Assembly (NCBI GenBank): GCA_019247135.1
Contig: JAFAPL010000755.1
Location: forward strand, 1-10,344
Origin: Chloroflexota bacterium
GTDB lineage: Bacteria > Chloroflexota > UBA6077 > CF-72
Length of the DNA: 10,344 nucleotides
Direction of reading: 5' to 3'
Positions 1 to 6,197 of the stretch are shown in pieces. The translations under genes were made by a program, and so were the position numbers. The notes beneath the pieces were generated by a model. It was not told where the DNA came from, did not search any database, and worked only from the letters and a program-made list of their open reading frames with translations. The stretch's first letter is position 1, and every line of letters begins with the position of its first letter.

Positions 1-412
1 ACAGGCACACCAGTCGGTGCCGCTGCGCCTCCGCGTAGACCGGAAAATACGTCGGATCGTCGTAGTTGCGACGCGGATTGATAATTTTCAGACCCCGAAA
101 CCCGCGCGCCGCGAGATCAGACACCATCGCGGGTGTCGTCTTGTCGATCTCGATCATCGCAAACGGCACGATCAGGTCTGGATAGCGCGTCTGCGCCTGC
201 TCGACCAGGTCGTTGCCTTCGCCTGGCCGGCCGAGCAGACACACTTTGTAGATATTCAACCGCTGGCAGTTGTACGCCAGCATGTCGACCATGGACTCGG
301 GCGTATAGATGGGTAACGTGGAGCCGTTCTGTCGCCACGGAAAATGCACGTGCGTATCAAAGACGCGTGGCGGCGCGTCCTTGATGTACTTCGGGCGTTC
401 GATATCCTGCAT
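1..412 (-). CDS. Amidohydrolase (amidohydrolase-2 family), 3' end cut by window edge
   Basis: Reading leftward from an ATG at 412-410, the frame stays open to the window edge, giving 137 residues of an incomplete protein. Residues 17-25 read VFDTHVHFP; the H-x-H pair (H21, H23) after beta-strand 1 is the usual metal-binding signature of TIM-barrel metal-dependent hydrolases of the amidohydrolase-2 family (relatives include ACMSD and resorcylate-type decarboxylases). Further on come a strand-like KVCLLG and a GFRGLKIINPRR segment typical of these barrels. The family hydrolyses or decarboxylates small ring or acid substrates; which one here cannot be told, because the remaining metal ligands lie outside the window. 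The start is 6 bp after the stop of the upstream flavin oxidoreductase and in the same frame, with no clear Shine-Dalgarno, so translational coupling is likely. Confidence 0.85.
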   Translation of the reverse strand, partial: MQDIERPKYIKDAPPRVFDTHVHFPWRQNGSTLPIYTPESMVDMLAYNCQRLNIYKVCLLGRPGEGNDLVEQAQTRYPDLIVPFAMIEIDKTTPAMVSDLAARGFRGLKIINPRRNYDDPTYFPVYAEAQRHRLVCL

Positions 413-418
413 GCTGCG

Positions 419-1507
419 CTACGCGGTCGCAGCGGCTGGCGCCAGTCTTGGCAGGACTTCGTCGACGAACAGCCGCATCGAGCGCTGCCACTTGTCCTGC
501 GGCTGCCACTCGTGGCCCATCAACAGGAGCGTGCCGAAGCCGCCGACATCCGACTGGAGCTTTCTCAGCTTCGCGGTGACTTCGTCCACATCTCCGACGA
601 CCCAGATATTGTCGTACAGATAGTCCAGCGTCACGTCCGAGTCGGCCATGGACAGATCGGTCTTGCACGCTTTGATGCGTCCCTGACTGGTGAGCAACGG
701 GATGAAGTACTCCGTCCAGTCTCGACCGAGCACACCCTCGAGCGCGTCGCGGCGAGCCTGTTCGGGTGACTCGCCGATATAGACGTCGCGCGCGATCCGC
801 CACGCAGAACGATCGGGTTCTCGGCCCGCACCCTCGGCGGCGGCGGCGTACGTCTGCCAGTTCTGTTGCAGCGAGCTCGTCGGAACGATGTTCAGGCTCA
901 TCGGCATCCAGCCGCGCTGGCCCGCCAGCGTGAACATGTCCGACGTGGGTGTCACCCCCGCGACGCCGATCGGCGGATGTGGTTTCTGATACGGGTGGAT
1001 GTACATGCGTTTGCCGATCTCGTCTTGCGGCTCGGGCACATTGAAGCGCCAGCGCGGGTGCTCGCGGACGCCTGGCTTCGGATCGCTCCAGAGATCCAGG
1101 ACCGTATCCAGCACATCCAGAGTGGACCGCTTCGCCGTTGGCGTGTCCATGTATTCGAACAGCTCCTGGTCACCGACGAACCCGCCTGAACCGATGCCCC
1201 AGTAGAAGCGGCCGCGCGCCATCTGGTCGAGCTGGGCGACGCGGTGCGCGAGCATGGCCGGGTGGTGGTTCGGCAAGCAATTCACGCCGGTGCCGAGGGC
1301 GATCGAACTCGTGCGACCGAGTGCCTGGGCGATGATCAGATCGGGCGCAGGGATGTTCTCCCAGCCCGAGGTCAGGTGCTCACCTATCCAGGCCTCGGAA
1401 AAGCCGAGGCTCTCCAGAAAGACGATCTGGTCGACGTCCGACGCATAGGTGTCGGCCAGCGGAACCTGCGGCGGGTGGAGAGGCATCGTGAAATAGCCGT
1501 AACGCAT
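419..1507 (-). CDS. LLM class flavin-dependent oxidoreductase (bacterial luciferase-like)
   Basis: A 362-residue protein from ATG 1507-1505, opening MRYGYFTMPLHPP, as in many long-form bacterial luciferase-like monooxygenases. WIGEH near residue 41, a NHHP motif near 80 and GRFYWGIGSGG near 99-109 fit the conserved flavin- and phosphate-binding strands of this TIM-barrel family, and the length is normal for it. Members use reduced FMN or F420 to oxygenate or oxidise small organics in the cytoplasm; the substrate is unknown. A TTG four codons upstream (1519) is in frame and has a GGGGG tract about 8 bases before it, but family resemblance favours the ATG. The gene sits 6 bp upstream of the amidohydrolase, suggesting a two-step pathway. 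It is divergent from the membrane protein at 1543, leaving only about 35 bp for both promoters. Confidence 0.9.
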   Translation of the reverse strand: MRYGYFTMPLHPPQVPLADTYASDVDQIVFLESLGFSEAWIGEHLTSGWENIPAPDLIIAQALGRTSSIALGTGVNCLPNHHPAMLAHRVAQLDQMARGRFYWGIGSGGFVGDQELFEYMDTPTAKRSTLDVLDTVLDLWSDPKPGVREHPRWRFNVPEPQDEIGKRMYIHPYQKPHPPIGVAGVTPTSDMFTLAGQRGWMPMSLNIVPTSSLQQNWQTYAAAAEGAGREPDRSAWRIARDVYIGESPEQARRDALEGVLGRDWTEYFIPLLTSQGRIKACKTDLSMADSDVTLDYLYDNIWVVGDVDEVTAKLRKLQSDVGGFGTLLLMGHEWQPQDKWQRSMRLFVDEVLPRLAPAAATA

Positions 1508-1542
1508 GGTCGTGTTCAATTGGGCAAACCCCCGATCTGCTT

Positions 1543-1935
1543 ATGATGATAGGGATGCAGCCCGTTTTCGCGGTGTCGCAATGGATCGTTCGAATCGGCG
1601 GTGTGCTGTTGTTGCTGTCCGGGCTCCTGTTCTGGACGGGCGATGCGCCGCGCGCGCTGGTGCCGCTACACATGCTGCTGGGCGTGCTTCTCGTCGTGGC
1701 GCTGATCGTGATGGCTGTCCTCGGCGCCCAATCAGGCGTGTCGACGGGCATGGCTGGTGGCGCCGTCGTGCTGGCGTTGATCGTACTGGCGCTGGGTTGG
1801 ACCCAAACCACACTGATGCCTGGCAGTACGCACTGGATCATCCAGGCGCTGCACCTCATCGTCGGTATGGCAGCGGTTGGCATCGGGGAAGCCATCGGTG
1901 GTCAGGTAAGAAGAGCACGCCTCGCGCCGGCGTAG
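1543..1935 (+). CDS. Small four-helix integral membrane protein, function unknown
   Basis: A 130-residue hydrophobic protein with four predicted membrane helices at about residues 14-31, 40-61, 70-86 and 97-118, and a short basic C-terminal tail (QVRRARLAPA). Helices 2 and 4 carry similar motifs, LHMLLGVLL (His43) and LHLIVGMAA (His104), suggesting an internal duplication of a two-helix unit with one histidine per repeat; paired in-membrane histidines can bind heme or metal, but this is inference. Trp31, Trp86 and Trp98 mark helix edges. I cannot name the family. Starts at 1543, 1546 and 1555 are all in frame. None has a good Shine-Dalgarno and the gap to the divergent LLM gene is about 35 bp, so a leaderless or very short-leader mRNA is possible. 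It converges on the MFS gene, with 136 bp between them. Confidence 0.75.
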   Translation: MMIGMQPVFAVSQWIVRIGGVLLLLSGLLFWTGDAPRALVPLHMLLGVLLVVALIVMAVLGAQSGVSTGMAGGAVVLALIVLALGWTQTTLMPGSTHWIIQALHLIVGMAAVGIGEAIGGQVRRARLAPA

Positions 1936-2071
1936 ACCATCACAACGTACGCCCCAGCCTCGTTAAGCAAGCGCCTGCGTCGGTGGGCGCCGTCATAGTG
2001 GTCGGGCGGGAGGGTGCAGCCCCTGTTCGGTCACACCGGGTGTGCCACGGTTATCACGACGGCCACCGACG

Positions 2072-3157
2072 TCAGGTCTTCAGGCGCCGCATCGGAAACG
2101 CCAGAGTCGCGGCGCCGAGGCCACCGCACACGGTCAGCCACGCGAGCCACGTGTAGCTGCCCAGGCCGATGGCGAGTCCGCCTATTGCCGAACCGAATAC
2201 CGCACCGCCCTGGTTCGTCAAGGAGAGCAACCCGAGCAATGCGCCGCGGTGGTGCGCCGAAAGCTCGCTTCCGAGTGCCAGGAAGGCCGGGCGACTCGTC
2301 GCGTTGGTGAGACCGAACGCACCGCCGATCACAACCGAGCCGACCAGTCCGGGCGCCGTGGCGAACAGGCTCAGGCCAATCGCACCCGCCAGTGCCTGCG
2401 CGGCCATGAATGTCGTGACTTTCGGAAATCGGTCGCCGAGCCAGCCGCCCAGGGTGTTACCAACGATCGTGCCGACCGCGACCAGCATGAGTGCTGGAGC
2501 GACGTCCGCGGCGTTCAGCAGGTACTGCTGCATCAGATAGGCCGGCAAGTACAGCACGGCTGCGTTGAAGATCGAGCGCTCGAGAAGGTTGGCGCCCAGG
2601 ACGTTGCCCAGCATCGGCGTGGTGAGCACCGCGCGATACGTTCGCGCGAGGCTGGATGGCGTATGGCTGCGCGGCGGGTTCGGAAACCCGAACTGGAACA
2701 GCAGCGCGAGTAGCAGCAGTCCGGCGCCCGCGGACGCGAACGCCCAGCGCCAGCCGAAGAGGCCGCCGACCACGCCAACGGCGGGCACTCCCGCTACGGC
2801 GGCGAGGCCGAAGCCGGCGTTGAGCCAGCCCATGGCCATGCCACGGCGTTCGGCAGGAAAGAGGTCGCCGACCGCGGCCATGACGCTGGCGGGACCGAAG
2901 GCGCCAGCGCAGCCAGCGAGGAACCGTGTCGCCATGAGGGTCGGGAAGTTCGGCGCGAGGGCGCTTGCGAGTGAGGCCACGCCGATGCCGGCGAGGGCGA
3001 GCACGATGAGTGGCCGCCTGCCCAAGCGGTCCGAGAGAAGCCCCGTGAAGGGCGCGCCCAGCGCCCAGGGGAGCGACATGATGGCCGCGAGCAGGCCCGC
3101 TTGACCGAGCGGCACGTCGAGGTCTCGGGAGAGGTCCACGAGCAGCGGCCCGACCAT
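2072..3157 (-). CDS. Major facilitator superfamily transporter, N-terminus uncertain
   Basis: From ATG 3157 this encodes 361 residues of a polytopic transporter. Residues 39-49 (GLLSDRLGRRP) are MFS motif A in the loop between helices 2 and 3, followed by many Gly/Ala-rich helices and ending MRRLKT. MFS carriers move small solutes or drugs across the inner membrane by proton coupling; the cargo is unknown, and the sequence resembles drug/organic-anion exporters more than sugar importers. The ATG falls inside the first helix: the same frame upstream (to about 3227) reads RTLVLVTASIFGFVTAIT, plainly transmembrane helix 1, yet no ATG, GTG or TTG lies between it and an in-frame stop at 3250-3248 inside a palindrome. 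The functional start is therefore non-canonical, frameshifted or lost. It follows the TPP-enzyme gene on the same strand, separated by inverted repeats. Confidence 0.85.
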   Translation of the reverse strand: MVGPLLVDLSRDLDVPLGQAGLLAAIMSLPWALGAPFTGLLSDRLGRRPLIVLALAGIGVASLASALAPNFPTLMATRFLAGCAGAFGPASVMAAVGDLFPAERRGMAMGWLNAGFGLAAVAGVPAVGVVGGLFGWRWAFASAGAGLLLLALLFQFGFPNPPRSHTPSSLARTYRAVLTTPMLGNVLGANLLERSIFNAAVLYLPAYLMQQYLLNAADVAPALMLVAVGTIVGNTLGGWLGDRFPKVTTFMAAQALAGAIGLSLFATAPGLVGSVVIGGAFGLTNATSRPAFLALGSELSAHHRGALLGLLSLTNQGGAVFGSAIGGLAIGLGSYTWLAWLTVCGGLGAATLAFPMRRLKT

Positions 3158-3238
3158 CGTGATGGCCGTGACAAAGCCAAAAATGCTCGCCGTGACGAGA
3201 ACAAGCGTGCGCGTAGCTCTTAATGTAAATGTCTGGGT

Positions 3239-3305
3239 GGAGCCCGCTCATGAGCGGGCTCCTCACGGCGGCTCATGAGCCGCCGTGGCCACGCGCTAGC
3301 GTGGC
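3239..3305. repeat. Three back-to-back inverted repeats, two sharing the core GCTCATGAGC
   Basis: Positions 3239-3262 and 3264-3287 are each perfect 24-bp palindromes separated by one base. Both have GCTCATGAGC at the centre and different outer arms (GGAGCCC and CACGGCG). Immediately after, 3288-3305 is a stem-loop with arms GCCACGC and GCGTGGC and loop GCTA, which contains the stop codon of the TPP-enzyme gene. The array fills the junction between that gene and the MFS gene. No T-run follows on either strand, so it does not look like a standard intrinsic terminator. It could be a REP-like insertion, an mRNA-stabilising or processing structure, or a paired protein-binding site. Confidence 0.8.
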
Positions 3306-5038
3306 GGGAAGCGGGAGTACTGGATCTCTTTCTGGGTGATGAACTCCAGTAGCGCGGGGCGGCCTTCCTCGGTCTGGCGGATGCCGCGTTGGATCGCGGG
3401 CACGATCTGCGACGGCTCCGTCACGCGCTCGCCGTACGCGCCCAGCGCGCACGCCAGGTCGGCATAGTTGCCTGAAATGTCCGTGCTACGGAACTTCTCC
3501 GTCGCCACGGGCATGACCGGCAGCTCCATCGCCATGCTGAAGTTGTTCATCAGAATCGACAGGATCGGAATCCGCTCGCGCACCGCCGTTTCGATATCCA
3601 TGCCCGTGAAGCCGATCGCCGCGTCGCCCCACACGTTCATACACAGCTTGTCCGGCTTTGCCAGCTTCGCCCCCATCGCGAAGCCGAGCCCCGTCCCGAG
3701 CTGGGTCGTCTTGCCCCAGCCGATGTAGCTCATCGGCGTCTTCGGCTGCCAGAACGGCGACATCTGGTCACGCGGCGAGCCGGCGTCATGCGTGATGATC
3801 GTGTTCGCCACGTCGACCGTCTTCATCAGGTCACCGATGACGCGATAGGGCGACAGCGGCGTGCTGTCGTCGTCGAGCTTGGCCTGCCATTGAGCAAGCC
3901 ACTCCTCTTTGACGGACTTGATCTTCGCCGTGACGTCCCCAAGTCGGCCGCGCGCGTTGCCGTGCAGACGGTCGCGAATCTCCGCGATCAGTGCGTCCAG
4001 TGTCAGGCCCGCGTCGCCGATCAACTGATAGTCAGACTGCAGGTCCTTGTTGACGTCCGCGGGATCGAGCGTCGCGTGAATGAACTTGCGATCTGGCCCG
4101 ACGGCGGGCATGCGCACGCCGAAGTTCGTGGTCGCGAACGAGCAGCCGATGCCGAGCACAACGTCCGACTCGTCCAGAAACTGGCGCACGGCGCGGTTGT
4201 GCGAGCCGCCGCCGCTGCCGAGCGCGAGCGGGTGCGTTTCGTCGAACGCACTTTTGCCTTCGAGACTGGTCGTCACTGGCGCTTCGAGCAGCTCCGCCAG
4301 CGCTTTCAGGTTTTCCCAGGCCTTCGCGTAATGGACGCCCTGGCCGGCGTAAATCACCGGCCGCGCGGCGCCAACCAGCACCTCCGCGACGCGCGCGACC
4401 TCGCGCGGATCGGGCGCGCTGCGCAGTCTCGGGGCGGACGTGTAGCGCAGTGGCTCGGCGACCTCCTCGGTCATCACGTCAGTCGGGAACTCGACCAGGA
4501 CTGGCCGGGGACGGCCGTTGCGTACCTGCGTCCAGGCACGCCGCATGATGTCCGGGATCTGCTCGGCCTGGGTAACCTGCTCGATCCATTTGGTGACGTG
4601 GCTGAAGTTCAGGTAGGCGCTGAAGTTCGGCGGGATCTGGTTGATTCGACGTGCGTAGCCGCCTGGCAGGACGACCATCGGCACCGAGTCACCGTAGGCC
4701 TGGGCGACGCCGCCGAACGCGTTTTCCGTGCCCGGACCATGCTGCATGGCGAAGACGCCGATCTTTTCTCCTGACGTCACGCGGCTGAGCGCGTCCGCCA
4801 TATGGAGTCCGACGCGTTCCTGGCGCACGATGATGGTGCGGATATCGGCCCGTGCGGCGGCCTCGATGATTGGATTGACCGGGTAACCAATCAAGAAAGA
4901 CACGCCTTCTCGTTTGAGGATCTCGGCGACGGCGTCTGGGGCCTTCATAACCGTCCAGTCTACGTCGCGCCGCGGCGCAGGCTGGTCCGCGGAGCGCGAA
5001 GGCTCCGCGGGCTGACCTGTTGCGTCCACATTGTTCAA
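3296..5038 (-). CDS. Thiamine pyrophosphate-dependent enzyme (acetolactate synthase-like superfamily)
   Basis: Maximum reading frame of 580 residues from TTG 5038. The N-terminal pyrimidine-binding domain carries the expected catalytic Glu74 in VRQERVGLHMADA, followed by HGPGTENA, a central domain around residues 205-360, and a C-terminal PP domain with the cofactor motif GDA (471-473) to NN (498-499), which binds Mg-diphosphate. GDA replaces the usual GDG, a tolerated variant. Relatives split or join 2-keto acids or acyl-CoAs (acetolactate synthase, oxalyl-CoA decarboxylase, sulfoacetaldehyde acetyltransferase, benzoylformate decarboxylase); I cannot assign this one. Residues 1-30 are Ala/Pro/Arg-rich, overlap a palindrome and a hairpin, and align with nothing I know. 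ATG 4948, giving 550 residues beginning MKAPDAVAEILKREGV, is a strong alternative start. The DNA glycosylase gene lies 21 bp upstream on the same strand. Confidence 0.9.
   Translation of the reverse strand: MNNVDATGQPAEPSRSADQPAPRRDVDWTVMKAPDAVAEILKREGVSFLIGYPVNPIIEAAARADIRTIIVRQERVGLHMADALSRVTSGEKIGVFAMQHGPGTENAFGGVAQAYGDSVPMVVLPGGYARRINQIPPNFSAYLNFSHVTKWIEQVTQAEQIPDIMRRAWTQVRNGRPRPVLVEFPTDVMTEEVAEPLRYTSAPRLRSAPDPREVARVAEVLVGAARPVIYAGQGVHYAKAWENLKALAELLEAPVTTSLEGKSAFDETHPLALGSGGGSHNRAVRQFLDESDVVLGIGCSFATTNFGVRMPAVGPDRKFIHATLDPADVNKDLQSDYQLIGDAGLTLDALIAEIRDRLHGNARGRLGDVTAKIKSVKEEWLAQWQAKLDDDSTPLSPYRVIGDLMKTVDVANTIITHDAGSPRDQMSPFWQPKTPMSYIGWGKTTQLGTGLGFAMGAKLAKPDKLCMNVWGDAAIGFTGMDIETAVRERIPILSILMNNFSMAMELPVMPVATEKFRSTDISGNYADLACALGAYGERVTEPSQIVPAIQRGIRQTEEGRPALLEFITQKEIQYSRFPPR
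4987..5010. other. Hairpin in the leader or N-terminal extension of the TPP gene
   Basis: Arms CCGCGGAGC (4987-4995) and GCTCCGCGG (5002-5010) form a perfect 9-bp GC-rich stem with a 6-base loop, GCGAAG on the plus strand. In the TPP-gene mRNA it would lie about 40-60 bases before the alternative ATG at 4948. If translation starts at 4948 this is a strong 5'-UTR structure; if it starts at 5038 the hairpin lies within codons for a low-complexity stretch. Confidence 0.6.
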
Positions 5039-5050
5039 CTTGCAAGTTGA
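5035..5050. promoter_or_regulatory. 16-bp perfect palindrome, possible operator before the TPP gene
   Basis: The 16 bases TCAACTTGCAAGTTGA are self-complementary and fill most of the gap between the DNA glycosylase stop (5060-5062) and the TPP gene, covering its TTG start codon. AT-rich palindromes built on TTGCAA are typical in shape of MarR-type dimeric repressor sites, but no regulator gene is present in the window. If it is an operator, the true start of the TPP enzyme is probably downstream (ATG 4948). Confidence 0.45.
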
Positions 5051-5059
5051 TTGCCGTGG

Positions 5060-6028
5060 CTACTCGAGCGGCAGCACGCGTGAGTACTTCGAGCCGAATA
5101 AACGACGTGTACTGAATTCGCGTCGCGTGCGGGTCATCGTGCCCGCCATGAGCAGGCGAATCACGCGACCGCGATGCCCGCGGAACGGCTCCAGCAGCTC
5201 GAGCATGCGCTCGTCCGAGCCGCGCCGCTCGCCAGCCAACACCCGCGTCACCAGGTGCGGCACGTGCAGGTCACCCACGAGCACCGCGTCCGCGTCGCCG
5301 AGCGCGATCAGACCGATGCGTGCTGCCGTCCACGGGCCGACCCCGGGAATGGTTCTCAACCGCGCGTACGCCTCCGCGAGCGGCAGTTGCTGCGCGTGCT
5401 CGAGCCGGTGTGCCACGATCGCCAGGCGTTTGATGATCGTTGCGCGCCGCTCGTCGATCCCGAAGCGGCGAAACGTGTGAAAGGGAGTTGCCGCGAGACG
5501 TTCCGGCGCCGGCGGCACCCGCAAGCCACGCGGCGGTCCCGGCGCCGGCTCGCCCAGCGAGTACACGAGGCCACGCCAGCTCCTCCACGCGTCCTGGGTT
5601 GCCACGCGTTGCTCGACCGCGACGCCGATCGCGGTTTCGAACACCGCCTGGTTGCGGCCGATCCGCAAGCCGGCATGGCGCCTGGCAAGCTCCCGGACAA
5701 ACGGCACGCAGGGGACGAAACTGGACGGGTCGTCGAAGGCGCCGCACAGAGCGGGCGCGCGTTCGACGAGAACGTCGGAGCCCGGGCCCCAGGCGTCGAC
5801 ACGGATGCGCCCATCGGGTTGGACCTCCAGGCGTTCGGTCGCCAGGCCGAGCGGTGTGCGTGTGGCGCGCCAGAACGCGCCGTCGAGGAACTTGATGCTC
5901 GGGTCCATCGGCCCGAGGCGCGCCCCGGACAGCGTTTCGCGAAGGTTGAGGCGCCCGTCGATCGAGAAGGTCGAGCTCGAGTCAGGAGGCTGGAGCGTCC
6001 CCGGAGCAGTACCGCTAATCAGGGTCAA
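5060..6028 (-). CDS. AlkA-like DNA-3-methyladenine glycosylase (HhH-GPD family)
   Basis: A 322-residue protein with a C-terminal helix-hairpin-helix glycosylase domain. IPGVGPWTAARIG (227-239) is the DNA-binding hairpin, and Asp253 in DADAVLVGDLHV sits where the catalytic aspartate of AlkA enzymes lies. FETAIGVAVEQRV (130-142) matches the helix before the domain core, and MLELLEPFRGHRGRVIRLL (285-293 region) matches the closing helix. The enzyme removes alkylated purines such as 3-methyladenine from DNA in base-excision repair. Length and layout match actinobacterial-type AlkA-2 proteins with an N-terminal domain of about 120 residues (AWGPGSD at 79-85). The TTG start at 6028 abuts a repeat and has a G-rich tract (GGGGGTGAGGGG) just upstream; the first 18 residues look non-conserved, so the start is uncertain. 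It is embedded among metabolic genes, which is unusual for a repair enzyme. Confidence 0.88.
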   Translation of the reverse strand: MTLISGTAPGTLQPPDSSSTFSIDGRLNLRETLSGARLGPMDPSIKFLDGAFWRATRTPLGLATERLEVQPDGRIRVDAWGPGSDVLVERAPALCGAFDDPSSFVPCVPFVRELARRHAGLRIGRNQAVFETAIGVAVEQRVATQDAWRSWRGLVYSLGEPAPGPPRGLRVPPAPERLAATPFHTFRRFGIDERRATIIKRLAIVAHRLEHAQQLPLAEAYARLRTIPGVGPWTAARIGLIALGDADAVLVGDLHVPHLVTRVLAGERRGSDERMLELLEPFRGHRGRVIRLLMAGTMTRTRREFSTRRLFGSKYSRVLPLE

Positions 6029-6043
6029 CCCCTCACCCCCTGA

Positions 6044-6175
6044 CCCCCTCTCCCGCAGGGAGAGGGGGAGTTGAGCAAAGGGATTTCAAGGGGCGAAGCC
6101 CCTTGGCCCCTCTCGAAAGAATTCCCCCTCTCCCTGGCGAGGGAGAGGGGGTTAGGGGGAGTGGGTCGAAACTCC
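6044..6175. repeat. Modular hairpin repeat cluster, copy 1
   Basis: The 169-bp gap 6029-6197 is largely repeat. Two C-rich hairpins, 6044-6068 (11-bp stem CCCCCTCTCCC, loop GCA) and 6124-6151 (12-bp stem CCCCCTCTCCCT, loop GGCG), flank a third, 6087-6105, reading CAAGGGGCGAAGCCCCTTG (8-bp stem, loop GAA). It ends with GAGTGGGTCGAAACTCC (6159-6175). All three modules recur at 9216-9391. No open reading frame of its own is apparent, so this is a non-autonomous REP/MITE-like element. It separates the DNA glycosylase from the hydrolase gene. Confidence 0.85.
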
Positions 6176-6197
6176 ACACGGAGTTGCGCCGCCAGCT

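Noticed and set aside
1936..2071. Terminator between the convergent membrane protein and MFS genes
   Set aside because: Only a weak CACAC/GTGTG stem near 2033-2045 is present, with a three-base loop and no T-tract.
2457..3266. Minus-strand frame of 269 codons starting in the palindrome
   Set aside because: Most of it is a His/Arg-rich out-of-frame reading of the MFS gene. Only its first dozen codons are of interest, as a possible frameshifted N-terminus.
3788..4774. Long plus-strand open frame of 328 codons
   Set aside because: It is antisense to the TPP gene, Arg/His/Val-rich without domains, and follows the codon pattern expected of a high-GC shadow frame.
5174..6043. Plus-strand open frame of 289 codons opposite the DNA glycosylase
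   Set aside because: The opposite strand has a complete HhH-GPD protein; this frame is Arg/Ala-rich with no motif.
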